Assembly (NCBI GenBank): GCA_026874595.1
Contig: CM049306.1
Span: forward strand, 40,738,019 to 40,802,018
Reading direction: 5' to 3'
DNA: 64,000 nt
Source of the DNA: Sipunculus nudus
Taxonomy: Eukaryota > Annelida > Sipuncula > Golfingiida > Sipunculidae
Below, piece after piece: positions 12,079 to 32,712 of the stretch (positions are counted from its first letter, which is position 1; each line of letters starts with the position of its first letter). Position numbers and translations under genes: made by a program. A model generated the notes under the pieces. That model had not been told where the DNA came from, searched no databases, and worked only from the letters and a program-made list of their open reading frames with translations.

Positions 12079-12218
12079 TATATAAATATTATATCATTAT
12101 ATAAAAGCATCGTTTTTATCAGCAACCACGACCGCATAAAAGGAATCGGCCTTGCCGCAGCCGCATACCGCGACCGCAACCACCACCGCAACAGCAACCG
12201 CGTAAATGGAATCGTAGC
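11601..12218. mobile_element. Inverted-repeat element with GCGGTTGCGG arms
   Basis: The left end starts GCTACGATTTCTTTTACACG and continues with GGTTGCGG and CGCGGTTGCGG repeats to about 11720. The right end, read on the other strand, starts GCTACGATTCCATTTACGCG and continues with the same motif. The ends form imperfect inverted repeats of over 60 bp. The core carries an AT-rich stretch and a (TA)n run at 12024-12076. There is no transposase. The 120-codon frame at 11742-12104 is an artefact running into (TA)n. Confidence 0.8.
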
Positions 12219-13012
12219 TTTATTTATTCAATTCATGTGATTTCCTGCTCACTCTGTGCACATGTTTATGAACTCTGGGTAATACGTAATAAAAAGGTTT
12301 CTTATAACGTCTCCGTGACGGACTTTTCTGCAGCTTGTCTTACCATGTCAGTAAACACGGTATATGCAAGTGCCCATGTTGACAAACAGAAAAAAAAACC
12401 ATGTTAACGGAGGTGGTTGACTGTGTATGTGCGGAAGGTCACAATTTCATTTCATGCTGACAATATATGAAGAATCTTTGCCATTTGTAAAACTCTGATT
12501 CGTCTGATTTGACCCCTTTTGTCCTTGTTGGACGTGTTTGGGTAATTACCGGCGGCCATTTTATTGGACCATCCGTGCACATGTTAAAACATTTGGATAA
12601 AAACAAAAAGGTCTGCATGTGCAACGTGTTATCTGCGCTGATTTTCTGAATGTCATAAAAAAATGGTCCCAGGAGTTTTCTTTATTTTAATAGACGTAAA
12701 TATCGGAATGGGTATCGTATATTTACGGTACGCGGTACCATTTGAAAGCAAGAACGCTATTGTAACCGGTGACAAAATTCATGTCTTTTTCCTTTGCAAA
12801 GGGTTCAGTTTTCAGCAATGGATCTAAACTAGCAAGCTCCACTTAGAAGCAACTAGAAACAGTCTGCCTGTCTGACGTGGACATGAAGAAAGAAATTTTT
12901 TTGTCGCCGTGTTAAGATAATTAACATGCAACTTTGTTTAATCTTCTGTATAAACGATAAGGGGGTACTGAAATAATAAAAAGGACACAAATCTCAGAAG
13001 TGTTATGAACAT
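12219..13012. other. Noncoding stretch downstream of Not
   Basis: I see nothing beyond ordinary AT-rich sequence. It lies between the inverted-repeat element and the Not poly(A) signal. Confidence 0.5.
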
Positions 13013-13018
13013 TTTATT
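13013..13018 (-). terminator. Noto: Poly(A) signal for Not
   Basis: AATAAA is read on the minus strand, about 115 bases past the Not stop codon. It is the nearest canonical signal. Confidence 0.65.
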
Positions 13019-13131
13019 TTAACCCGCAAATATAAGGAAAACCAAAGCGGAGATAATCATTGTATATTTAATCTGGGTTTATATTCTTCACTATAATAGC
13101 ACAAAAACATGACTACAAACACACTGACATA

Positions 13132-21979
<8,848 letters not shown>

Positions 21980-22930
21980 TTTTTTCCTCAATTAAAATTA
22001 TCTGTTTAATTAAATTTATGATAGAATTAAACTCTCATTCACCATAATCTTTGTGACGAGATGAGGTCCAAATATTATATCACAGGATGTCGTTACGAAA
22101 TCTCGCTGAGACTGCGATATCCCGGCAACAGCTGATAAAACTATATCTGATGAGATATCACTTGATTAGAAACACTACCATATCTTTATTTCAATGTTTT
22201 CTTCAACAATGTCCGTTTTCGAAGGGACCTTTACACATTCATCGAAGCCCCAAGCACGGTTATAGTCTATGACAGCTATGTCCAGTGTCTGTTGAGTTGC
22301 CAGGAGGTCTGGAATAAAGTTCTGGTGAATCTGCCAGCTGGAACTCGCAGTGCTCAAGGTTCGCGTGGATAACCCTACGGCCAGACTCTCCGCTGTAATG
22401 TTCCCTAATGACCCGGCCAGTTGCTCGTTCTACTAGACAGGTCTCTCACGACCATACATTGATATTTAGCGCAGGTCAAGTCTCTAACACCCAAATCCAA
22501 TATCCAATTAATGTACTTGTTTCGTGGGCAGCTTAGATCGGGCATTTGGCTGTGAGCGGACAGCTTTAGGCCAATAAATACCCCGGTCCTCCGTGTCTAT
22601 TGGCGCTCTCCAGTCCAATTATTATCCCCTAACGACTGTGTCAACATTGTCATGAATTGAGCTGAAATTGATTTGAACCTCATTATGCGAGATCCCAGCA
22701 AAAGAGGCAAAACTGACATCAATTGTCAGGACCAAATCGAATTCCAATGAAGCAATTTATAAGCTGAATACGATTCATGGTCTCCCCTATGACCTAACTA
22801 TGTACTTTTCATTTTCGCTACTGGATTGTACGTGTCTGCCTCCGACGGTCCCACTGGAGGATGTGGTCCTCTCAGGAATACGGAGGGCTAATAATGATTA
22901 ACTGCCGCGGATAATTGCTGTATAGGTCTG
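21980..22930 (-). promoter_or_regulatory. Noto: Not upstream region
   Basis: A TATA-like GATATAATATT lies on the minus strand near 22072-22080, about 95 bases before the ATG. A non-repetitive, GC-balanced stretch at 22430-22930 contains homeodomain-type cores (CCAATTAATG, GGCTAATAATGATTAA). A core promoter plus proximal enhancer is expected here; individual sites are weak evidence. Confidence 0.35.
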
Positions 22931-24074
22931 TAAACTTAGTTATCAAATGAACATGGGTACACTTGTTTAATACTTTATATGTTAGTGTTAATCCACACGT
23001 TTATTTCTGTCAGTAAATACTTTGATGGTTGTTATGAAGATAATTATTGTTTTATGATAATAACCTTTAAACAATGTCAGTGTTAATTTTGTTAATGATT
23101 CTGATTAAACGATTTGATAAATCATTTGGAATAATTCCAACTTGCAACTGGTTATTTTATCATTGTTTATGTGAGGACTTAACATTGATTGCTTGTATAT
23201 AATTATAACATGTATACCGACGGGTAAAGTGTGATCTCCCTAATCTCCCTTTTTTTTCGTTTTTAATTAAATAATAATCTTCATGTCTGCTGCATGCTGC
23301 TCTGATAGTGTTTTTAATATCGCTAACTTAGATTTAAATTGTTCATAAATTTTCAATATAAAACTGTTGTGAGTGTACCACAGAAACAAATCTTTACAAA
23401 AAAGGTTCTACTTACTTAATTGAAGTTGCATTTTCATTAATTGTTAAATCAATTAACTTTTGGTTTTGTTTTGGGATTGATATCATAAAGTCTTAAACAA
23501 CTAAAATTATTAATATATTCACTGTAATTGTCCTTGGGTAATTGTGTAGTACTAATTGTCTCATTTATATTAATGCATGTCGTTTGATGTTATTATTACA
23601 ATTTTATCTTTTATTATCACATGCAAGTACACAGGATTCCTACCTTCTAATCGGCCAGAATGGCATCATGATGCAGCCAGATTTAACATTAGAACTAACC
23701 AAACACAATTGCGATTACATGATGAGTTTATAATGACATAAGCATGGACTTAGCAAACACTGCGCGGACTGTCATTGAATTAACTAACAAATGAGGCAAT
23801 TATACTCATTGGCTGATTGCCGCAGCCTGACTATAGTCGCGTATAGGTAATTTTCCAAACCTGAAGGAGTATTTCACATATATATGTATGTATGTAGGTA
23901 TCTGTGTGCAGCACAGAGAGGTCTAAAATCGTCCAGTTTGTATCTACATTCACACGTGTGTAAGGTATATCACTCTTCATCATTCTAATTATTTAAAATA
24001 TGTATTTAAAACAGACTCTTTACTGAACTTTAAACTGAAATATCGCATAATAAGGAATAAATATATATTTATAC

Positions 24075-24124
<50 letters not shown>

Positions 24125-24330
24125 AAATATATGCTTAGTTGGTACATTTGATAAGGTTAAAAATACAGGCATATATACAATTTTCATTTCCAAACTCAAA
24201 TGTCATAAATCATTTGTCCATACTAGTAATTAAATGAACACTTTACATGTAAATAGATGATATTATGAGGCCTTTTAAAAGATCATTTAATTTGATGTTT
24301 AGCTTTTGGTTTATATGAAGAGTTCTGTTT
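22931..24330. other. AT-rich noncoding stretch with (TA)n
   Basis: I see no gene. A (TA)n run lies at 24078-24122. Confidence 0.6.
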
Positions 24331-24334
24331 AGTT

Positions 24335-25010
24335 AGGGCCCCGCTTGAATAAGCGGTTGCCCTATATAATCACTCTGTCCGTCTGTCTGTCCGTCTGCTG
24401 ACTGTCCGTCTGTCTATCCGTCCGTCTACAAATTCGTTTCCAGATGATAACTCCGGTTTGGATGGACATATGGATTTCAAACTTGATTTATTTATGACCC
24501 AACACTAAGGCAAGAAAGCTCTTGATTTTGGGGTCATGAGGTTAAAAGTCAAGATCACAGGTCCCAAATCTTTAAAAAGTTTGTGAATGCATTTTAAACC
24601 AAACTTTTCATCTCAGACCTTTCAATCTTGTATATATAGACCACCTGCCAAAAGAGGAAGATCCCTATCGATTTTAGGGTCAAAAGGTCCAAGGTCAAGG
24701 TCGCAGAAGCCAGCTGTCCACAAATTCATTTCCGGACGATAATTCCAGTTTGGATCAACAAGAGGACATCGAACTTGACTTATACATGGCCTCCCACCAA
24801 AGCAAGAACCCTATTGATTTTGGAGTAATGAGGTCAAAAGTCAAGGTCAGAGGACCAACATCTTTAAAAAAGATTATTAGGGCATTGTAAATGTCTCACC
24901 CTAAATCTTGCACTTTTGGATAACCTAACAATAGGGGAAGAACCATAATGATTTCGACATGACGAGTTCAAAGGTCAAGGAGAAAAGACCATCCTACTGA
25001 TTTATATACC
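24335..25010. mobile_element. Hairpin-ended element with 291-bp tandem core
   Basis: It starts with a hairpin (AGGGC, CCGCTT gaat AAGCGG, GCCCT; 24336-24362) followed by ATAATCACTC and a (TCCG/TCTG)n run. Two diverged copies of a 291-bp block follow, beginning CAAATTC at 24429 and 24720. Both blocks carry GGTCAAAAGTCAAGGTC-type motifs. It has no coding capacity and resembles Helentron-type non-autonomous elements. Confidence 0.6.
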
Positions 25011-25283
25011 GACCAGGCTTACAGTTTAATCTATCAGATATAATTATGCCTCTGTTGCTTGGAATACTCACTCCTTCACCTTCATACATGACTATCACTG
25101 ATTCAAACCTTAACATCTTGGTTCAGATGTGTATATACTGTTTTGGGTCAGTTCCCTCTGTCTGCGTGTAATCAGGTCCTTTATTATATTTTTTCAAGCA
25201 TCACTCAGCCCACTCTAGAAGTCTATGTCCATTTTGCGGTCAATATTCTTATTATATTAAGAGATCTCCTCAGTAATATCGGT

Positions 25284-26580
25284 ATGTTTTTAGCTCAGCT
25301 GACTGTAAGTCATCTGAGCTATAGCGATCACTCTTTGTTCGTCGTCCGTCCATCCGTCCGGCCGTCTGTCCGTTAACAAGGCACAAATCGTAACCACTAG
25401 ACCCAGAATCTTCCTACCTTGCATCCAGGGAGGTCCATGAAAAAATCTTCTTGGAAACCTGAAATAAGGTCTCTGTTAGCCATTTTCTTCAAGCTATGGG
25501 GCTTCCAAGTACCCCCCCCCCCCCTCCGAGAATAATAGAAAATTTGATACAAAAGCTGATATAAATATCTGAACAACTAATGCATTGATCACCATGATTC
25601 TTTGCATGGATATTGATCATGGAGTGTTTCATCAGTTCTGCAGGCTGGTGATGCCACCTGTATTTCTTCGATTTTTTGCATTTTTTTTTGTATCTATTTT
25701 TGAGACCTTAAAGGATGCTGTCATCTATTAACAAGGCACAAATCGTAACGACTAGACCTAGAATTTTCTTTCTTGACATGCTGGGAGGCCCATGAAAAGT
25801 CTCCTTGGAAAATTAGAATTAGGTCTCTGATACCCATATTCTTCAAGCTATGGGGCTCAAAAGTACCTCCCAGAATAACTAAAAATTTGATATAAAAGCT
25901 CCATTATCTGACCAACTATTGCATTGATCACCCTTATTCTTTGCATGCATATTCATCATGGATTGTGGCATCAGTTCCTGCGGACTGGTGGCACCACCTA
26001 AATTTTAAAAAAATTATTTTTTTTTTCTCTTTTTTATGAGACATTCAAAGATGCGGTCGTCCCTTAACAGGGCTCAAATTGTAACCATTGGTCCTAGAAT
26101 CTTCAAACTTGACATACAGGGAGATCTGTGCAAAGTTCCCTTGGAAACATTAATTAAGGTCACTGTTACACATATTTTCTTAACTATTGGGCTTATAAGC
26201 ACCCCTCAGAATAATTGAAAATTTGATACCAAAGTAGGGCACAAATCATAACCATGGGGCCCAAAATCTTCTAACTTGACATCCTGAGAGTTCCTTAAAA
26301 GTTCTCCCCAGAAACCTAAAATTGGGTCACATTATCCTATATTCTCAGAGTTTTGGGGTATGTTTGAGCACCCAAGAAATAATGCAAAAGACACACAAAT
26401 TGCCAGATTCCTCATGAAAGGCTGGTTGGATTGTCATCAATTTTGTTCTGCTTATGGGTCTTGATGAACTTAAGCTAAATGCATGAACAATGATGTCACC
26501 CATCTTAATTTGTTGTCTGTGCAAGGACATATTATCAACATGTCAGTCGGCTAAGCGTCATGACCAATGGGTCACTTGTT
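25284..26580. mobile_element. Hairpin-ended element with ~335-355-bp tandem core
   Basis: It begins with a hairpin, AGCTCAGCTGACT gta AGTCATCTGAGCT (one mismatch), then ATAGCGATCACTC and (TCCG)n. Tandem blocks follow, each starting ACAAGGCACAAATCGTAAC-like sequence, near 25376, 25732, 26066 and (partial) 26227. A poly-C run lies at 25510. It shares the head with 59165-59325. The far end is not sharply defined. Confidence 0.6.
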
Positions 26581-26938
26581 AATTAATCATTTACTCTTTT
26601 ATAATGTTCTGAATACAAGACGACAAGACATAGGGCGCGTATAAGCAACCGTCTATTCATAACCTTTCCTAGTGAACCTTTGTGCTGATAAAATACCGCA
26701 AACACCTTAATGTGGGAAGCTATACATGGGGTATAGGATGAGCAGCATGCTGCCTGCCCAGCTAGTCAACTCTACTTTAAAGCTGCAGGGATGCAAACCT
26801 GAGAGTTAATGGCTCTGACAAGGCTGATAGCTTTGCAGCACTATAAATAGTGCACACTTGCTAGCAATTCCTATTTTTTACCAAATGAAAATTTACTAAA
26901 ATAATACCTAAGAAAAATATAAGATTTATGAGATAAAA

Positions 26939-26963
26939 CATATATATATATATATATATATAT
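26939..26963. repeat. (TA)n microsatellite
   Basis: Pure TA dinucleotides, about 12 units. Confidence 0.95.
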
Positions 26964-27409
26964 TTTATAAAGGAGTCATATGATTTACAGACAAGTAGAC
27001 CGAACACTAAAGAAAAGCATTTCCATTTTATTATGATAAAATAGTACTTCAAGAAGCGCTTTTGCATTTGCCCTAAAAAACAAGAGTTATAGCTGTGCAT
27101 GCATTCAAATGCAGAGTTACAGGTCTGCATTCAAATATACAACTGCAAAGTTACTGGTATCTCTGCATATAAATACATTTATAATGCCACATTTTAAAAC
27201 CCTGATATCGATAAAATAAAACTTAATCCAAAATCTATAATTAAAGCATCTTTGGATGCAATTTCCGATTCCGGTTCCGGTTGCGTTTTTTTTTTCTAGG
27301 AAGAACCAAAATCTATCCATATATGTCGGTGTGTCAGGTGTAGCTTGACTTTTATATATAGTGTTTCTGTTATTGACAGAGACGCTCCCAGAGAGAGTGC
27401 ATGTATACA

Positions 27410-27525
27410 TAAAGGACCTTTACGAAGACAAATAAATGAGGGGTAAAAACACCTTGGCCAATCCGGGATTCGAACCCATAACGGTGGCGCACAAGTCTGG
27501 CGTCCTGACCGCTTCGCTAGAAAAG
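27410..27525 (-). mobile_element. tRNA-derived SINE-like repeat
   Basis: On the minus strand a Pol III A box (TAGCGAAGCGG, 27509-27519) and a B box (TGGGTTCGAATCCC, 27465-27478) are correctly spaced. The presumed acceptor arms (GCTTTTC and ATTGGCC) do not pair, so it is not a functional tRNA gene. Confidence 0.55.
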
Positions 27526-28499
27526 CAAGCTTATTAATTCACTAGCGAGACAGTTCGGTCCGCTTTTATGTCACCCCGTAACACATGTAGTATCGAAATA
27601 AATCGACTCATCATTTACTCTCTATAAAATGCGCTGCACTATATGTTGACGATGTTTCGTCATCACGACAAAGAGTTTCTCATCAACATTTTAAAATATA
27701 GATGGTAAAGATTTTATTTTCATATTTCATACACAAAACTATTTTCCCGATCAACCACACAAAGAGAATCATATATTATATAGCCCAGCAGCTAATTCGA
27801 CCTGTCAGCCGCGTCGCTGATTTGCGCGTGTTATTTAAAAGATTAATGCAATAGAAGTTATAACGAATAGCGCACACTTGATCAGATATAATGTTTTATG
27901 TTCGGAAATATACATGCAATATTAAAATAGCTCTATTTCTCTGTATTATCCATAATTTTATAAATAAACGTCAAAATTGGAAACTTCAAAATGGGAGAGT
28001 AAACGTTAGACATGGTTAAATGGGTTCTGTAAAACTGGAATAATATCCAATAGATACATGGAAACATTATCTCAATTTATCGTAATGACAAAAACACTAA
28101 AATTTTCACACCTGCATGTATAGGAAGTAGAATTACAATAAATGTTGCGCATATACACTTAGATATAAATAAAATAAAACAAAATGATGTATACTTCTGC
28201 GATCGAGTTCGTTAATAAAGCTGTAAGAAATTTTTAATTTAAAAAAAAACAATTATCACGGTATCGCAACACACATCAATGCATGCATGCGCGTGTTTTC
28301 GTGCGTATTTACGCTCGTATTTTCCTGATTTCGAAATCTGTGATAATATATGCATTAATGTCAACGGTCATAGACCCCACCCACGGCGCAAGTGTGAATA
28401 TACCGGATCAACCAATGAAGCTTGACATACACATCTTCACAAAATACCTATCAGTCCCTTTCATTTATTGAAATGTTTGTTTAGGTATATATATGCACC

Positions 28500-28930
28500 G
28501 CGGCACATGCCCAAGCTGGCTTTGGTGACAGTCCGTAAATAAACACGAGCATAATCACAATTTAGCTGTGGAAGGACTTTAAATAGACGGGCAAAACACT
28601 ATTTGCTTCCAATTTACCGTGCTTTACGCGACGTGGTATCGTTTTACATAATCAGTCAGCTTAATCCGGGATTACAACCGGGGAAACCAAAGACACACAC
28701 TCACAAATTATGCATTATTTTGACATAATTCACGAGGGCAAATATGGTGACACGCTCGCGGTTTTGTGGGGCATGTGTCCAATTACTTTAGACAGGTAGT
28801 GTCCACTGTTCGCGGCATTAACCGACATGTATAAGGTAAGCCCCCAGGTGTCCCGAGGACAAAATCGTCAGTCGTACCAATTAAACCCTTCACTGATCAT
28901 TCAAGTGTGTGTCACTCGGATTATGTGACA
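28500..28930. promoter_or_regulatory. Complex island, candidate distal enhancer
   Basis: A GC-balanced, non-repetitive stretch about 6.5-7 kb upstream of Not. It contains a palindromic K50 homeodomain site (28662-28674), TTATGCATTATTTTGACA and an Nkx-like TCAAGTGTG. Nothing in it codes for protein. Confidence 0.3.
28662..28674. promoter_or_regulatory. Inverted pair of TAATCC sites
   Basis: TAATCCGGGATTA holds two inverted TAATCC/GGATTA cores, the motif bound by K50 homeodomain proteins such as Otx, Gsc and Pitx. Confidence 0.35.
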
Positions 28931-28969
28931 AATCTGTGACAATTATGTGACAAACGCTTTGAGCAAATG

Positions 28970-29041
<72 letters not shown>
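28970..29041. repeat. (TA)n microsatellite
   Basis: About 35 TA units. Confidence 0.97.
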
Positions 29042-29043
<2 letters not shown>

Positions 29044-29485
29044 GGATCAATGGTTACTTTTATCCAGTATATAAAACAGTAATATAAAGATATCAGATTT
29101 ATACAGTACAGAAAATAAAGGGTTTAAATAAAGTTATAAAGAAAACAAGAAAACTTGTTTTCGTTTGCATGTGAATTAATGTTGCTATGTTATTATTATT
29201 CTACTATATATACTGACAGTAAAAGAATGAACAGAACTTTACAAGTAATGCAAAATATTTCTAATTGCGTTCATTAATTTTATTTTCGTCATTGTGGAAT
29301 CAAGGAGTTTCAATCTAATTCTGACTCCATGGTAGAACAATTTGCTTATGTATAGTATGTTTGAAAAAATTTAGTCAGACTTGCTTGTAAAAAGAAATTG
29401 TTTATTTTGAAATGTTGATATATGAAAATAACACAGCTTAAAAATGTTCGTTTCAAACATTGAGCTGATTATATGAGAAGCGCTA

Positions 29486-29544
<59 letters not shown>
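29486..29544. repeat. (TTA)n microsatellite with downstream G-run
   Basis: About 19 TTA units, followed at about 29558 by a run of G. The apparent poly-Leu frame through it is an artefact. Confidence 0.97.
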
Positions 29545-29547
<3 letters not shown>

Positions 29548-29699
29548 CAAAATGTTGGGGGGGGGGGGGTTCAGACATGTCCATTGTCATTAAAATCCTG
29601 TATTATTTTCATCTGTTTATTTTTATTAAAAAATTGGACAGTTTGGAAAGTTTGTGTGATAATGTTATGGATATTTGGTAATGTTCGGATGAACCGTTA

Positions 29700-30714
29700 A
29701 AAAGTAATAAAGATAACAAATGAATAGTTATTAAATTATTATGATTCCTTGGTCCTGAAATAATTAAAAGGCCTATATGCAATTTACCCTGAACTCCGAT
29801 CACCCCTGTCTCACTTTTGATCTTAGGTTTTTAGTAACAACCTGTAGACACTGCCTAACATTAAATTTTATTTCTGCAAACTCAGTAAATTAATCCTGCA
29901 CAATTGGCTAATAAATAATATTTCGAAATCGTATTAATATATTTTTTATAACATTCTACAGGAGAAACCATCGGGTGGTTCTTCATTTCTGCTACGCAAC
30001 CATATACAGGAAACAAAATTAATAAAAACATAAAGAGCACCATGAACTGATCGCGATACGCGTGACTCGAGCGCATTTTTGGGATAATACAAATACAAAT
30101 AAAAAACGCTCTAATTTGAGGTCCCCGAATGGCCCCGGCGCCATAATAAATGAATGTAACGTGCAACATGATGACAGGTATAATTGACCTTTACGTCATG
30201 GTTGTTTGATTGGCGCCCCTGAAATACTATATTCTCGTTTAGCCTTCCCGTTTTAGGAGAGGCGTATAAGGGTGGACGAGATTATTTCTACATTCATATT
30301 CGTGGGTGGACTTTCTTCAGAGTGCAAAACTATCCAGTACAAATTTTTTCTAAATGTTTTATTTCTTCCGGCCCATGTTTGCGCTAATACTAAAATATCA
30401 CTTATTTTCGAGACTGATTGGGCACCATGTTCGTCATGGGCTAAAGATGTTTATTTTGACCTTGACCTTATTTCCGAGGCCGTGTACACCAGACTTGATT
30501 CTTAATCATCGCTCAATTGCGAGCAATCGGGGGGGGGGGGGGGGGGGGGCTTCTCGTGATCGCTTGCAGAAAGCAAACATGTAGTTGAATTGTAAGTTGT
30601 AGCTGTAATAAAGTGTTACATATGCATAACGCCGGAACAATACTAATCACCGTGTAATTGCATTTCCGATGCCTCGGTTGTCACGATGTAACTGTAAGCA
30701 TTTGTTAAGCCTGC
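29700..30714. other. Noncoding stretch with a poly-G tract
   Basis: I see no gene. An uninterrupted G run lies at about 30530-30549. The short open frames at 29882-30584 have no recognisable content. Confidence 0.5.
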
Positions 30715-31390
30715 CGCCCACGGGCGATTTTCATTGACTTGTGGTAGCCAGTCGGTGATCGTCCGCGACTGCTTGCGACTGGCTTTCAGCGTTCAGTCGC
30801 AGACTCGAGATCACGGCGTTTTCTGCGTTGTTTAATTTGGAAATGATAATCTTGTGTCACTACAAATATAATTTATAAAAACTATCACAATTTCAGCCAC
30901 TCCTCAGCAGAACAGCCCAATACCACACATATATCTCATCCCATGCCCTTATTTTCTGGTTTTGTTTCATGCCAAGTCTGAATGTACAGACAAGGTGTTT
31001 GATTCCACATCGCTATCAATTCATTTTCCTTTTGAGGGAACAACAAAACGGTCTTAGGGCGACGCCACATTTCACACCTACAAGCTCAGTCTGCGACTAT
31101 AGTGGCCGACTGGTCGCAGACTCAGTCACCTGATTAAAACTCACACAACCGATTGGATGATGTTCAGTCGCAAATCGCATCGCAAGCAATCGCAGATGAT
31201 CGCAACAGTCGCAAGGAATCGCCGGTTTTCTGACGTGACATGACATCGTCTGCGACTGGCGGTCGCAAGTCGCGTCGCAGGGCCCGCGCACGTGCGATTC
31301 ACATGCGATTATATAATTGGCGACCAGTCGCTGATCACGTGATATTTTAGTCGCATCGCTTCGCTTCACAGCAAAATCGCCTGTTTGAGA
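30715..31390. mobile_element. Inverted-repeat element with GTCGCA arms
   Basis: The left arm starts GGGCGATTTTCATTGAC and continues with GCGACTGCTTGCGACTGG and CAGTCGCAGACTCG. The right arm, read on the opposite strand, starts AGGCGATTTTGCTGTG and continues with CGATGCGACT, GCGACTGGTCGCC and CTGCGACGCGACTTGCGACC. The core is AT-rich. It has the same architecture as the elements at 11.6, 17.5 and 32.7 kb but a different motif. Confidence 0.75.
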
Positions 31391-31499
31391 CATGCTTTAC
31401 AGATGCACCAGTCCCTATTTCAGCCGTGCCATGCTATTCACGGTTTAATCGCTTCATTGTTTAACTGTATCTACGTGATACAGATATACTAGTCCCTCT

Positions 31500-32712
31500 G
31501 TAACCGGTGCCACTTTTCACTGGTCACTATTGTGACTGTGTCCATGTATTACAGATGCGCCAGTTCCTCTGTCACCGGTGTCGAACTAGTCATTCTTTAT
31601 TTCAAGTACTAAAGTGTCAGGATGTAATTATTGTCACGTGTTACAGATGCGCCAGTCTTTATGTCAAGTACTTAAATAGTCAGGATGTAAATGTGGTCAC
31701 GTATTACAGATGCACCAGTCTTTATGTCAAGTACTTAAATAGTCAGGATGTAAATGTGGTCACGTGTTACAGATGCACCAGTCTTTATGTCATGTGCTCA
31801 AGTAGTCAGGATGCAATTGTGGTCACGTATTACAAATGCACCAGTCTTTATGTCACGTGATGAAGTAGTAATGATGCAATTGTGGTCACATGTTACAAAT
31901 GCGCCAGTCTTTCCGTCACAGGTGTTAGGATATTCACCATGTAATTGTGGTCACGTGTTACAGATGTGCCAATCTTTATGTCAAGTACTAAAGTATTCAG
32001 AATGTAATTGTGGTCAACTGTTACGGATGAACGAGTCTTTATGTCACGTGCTCAAGTAGTCAGGATGCAATAGTTGTCACGTGTTACAAATGCACCAGTC
32101 TTTATGTCACGTGCTCAAGTAGTCCGGGTGCAATTGTGGTCACGTATTACAGATGCACCAGTCTTTATGTCAAGTACTAAAATAGTCAGGATGTAAATGT
32201 GGTCACGTGTTACAGATGCACCAGTCTTTATGTCATGTGCTCAAGTAGTCAGGATGCAATTGTGGTCAAGTATTACAAATGCACCAGTCTTTATGTCACG
32301 TGATGAAGTAGTAATGATGCAATTGTGGTCACATGTTACAAATGCGCCAGTCTTTCCGTCACAGGTGTTAGGATATTCACCATGTAATTGTGGTCACGTG
32401 TTACAGATGCGCCAATCTTTATGTCAAGCACTAAAGTATTCAGGATGTAATTGTGGTCACGTGTTACAGATGCACCATTCTTTATGTCACGTGCTCAAGT
32501 AGTCAGGATGCAGTTGTTGTCACGTGTTACAGATGCACCAGTCTTTATGTCACGTGCTCAAGTAGTCCCGATGCAATTGCGGTCACGTGTTACAGATACG
32601 CCAGTCTCTATGACAGGTGCTCAAGTGTCAGGATGTAATAACGGTCACGTGTTACTTACAGATGCGCTAGTTTGTATGTCACGTGCTAAAGTAGTCAGGA
32701 TGTAATTGTGGT
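31500..32712. repeat. 63-bp minisatellite dense in CACGTG
   Basis: The unit is 63 bp and contains GTCACGTGTTACAGATGCAC and, 30 bp further, TTATGTCACGTGCTCAAG. I count about 17 CACGTG palindromes. A higher-order duplication of about 443 bp (seven units) is visible: 31754-31990 is nearly identical to 32197-32440. Several open frames of 84-117 codons here arise because 63 is a multiple of three; they are not genes. Confidence 0.93.

Noticed and set aside
11742-12197. Open frames with Ile-Tyr runs
   Set aside because: They are translations of the (TA)n microsatellite inside the GCGGTTGCGG element.
27410-27525. tRNA gene on the minus strand
   Set aside because: A and B boxes are present but the acceptor and T-stem outer pairs do not match. 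It is better explained as a SINE head.
31507-32705. Chain of 61-117-codon plus-strand frames with Cys-rich content
   Set aside because: They are products of the 63-bp minisatellite period. Unit-to-unit stops and shifts break them, so this is not a cysteine-rich secreted gene.
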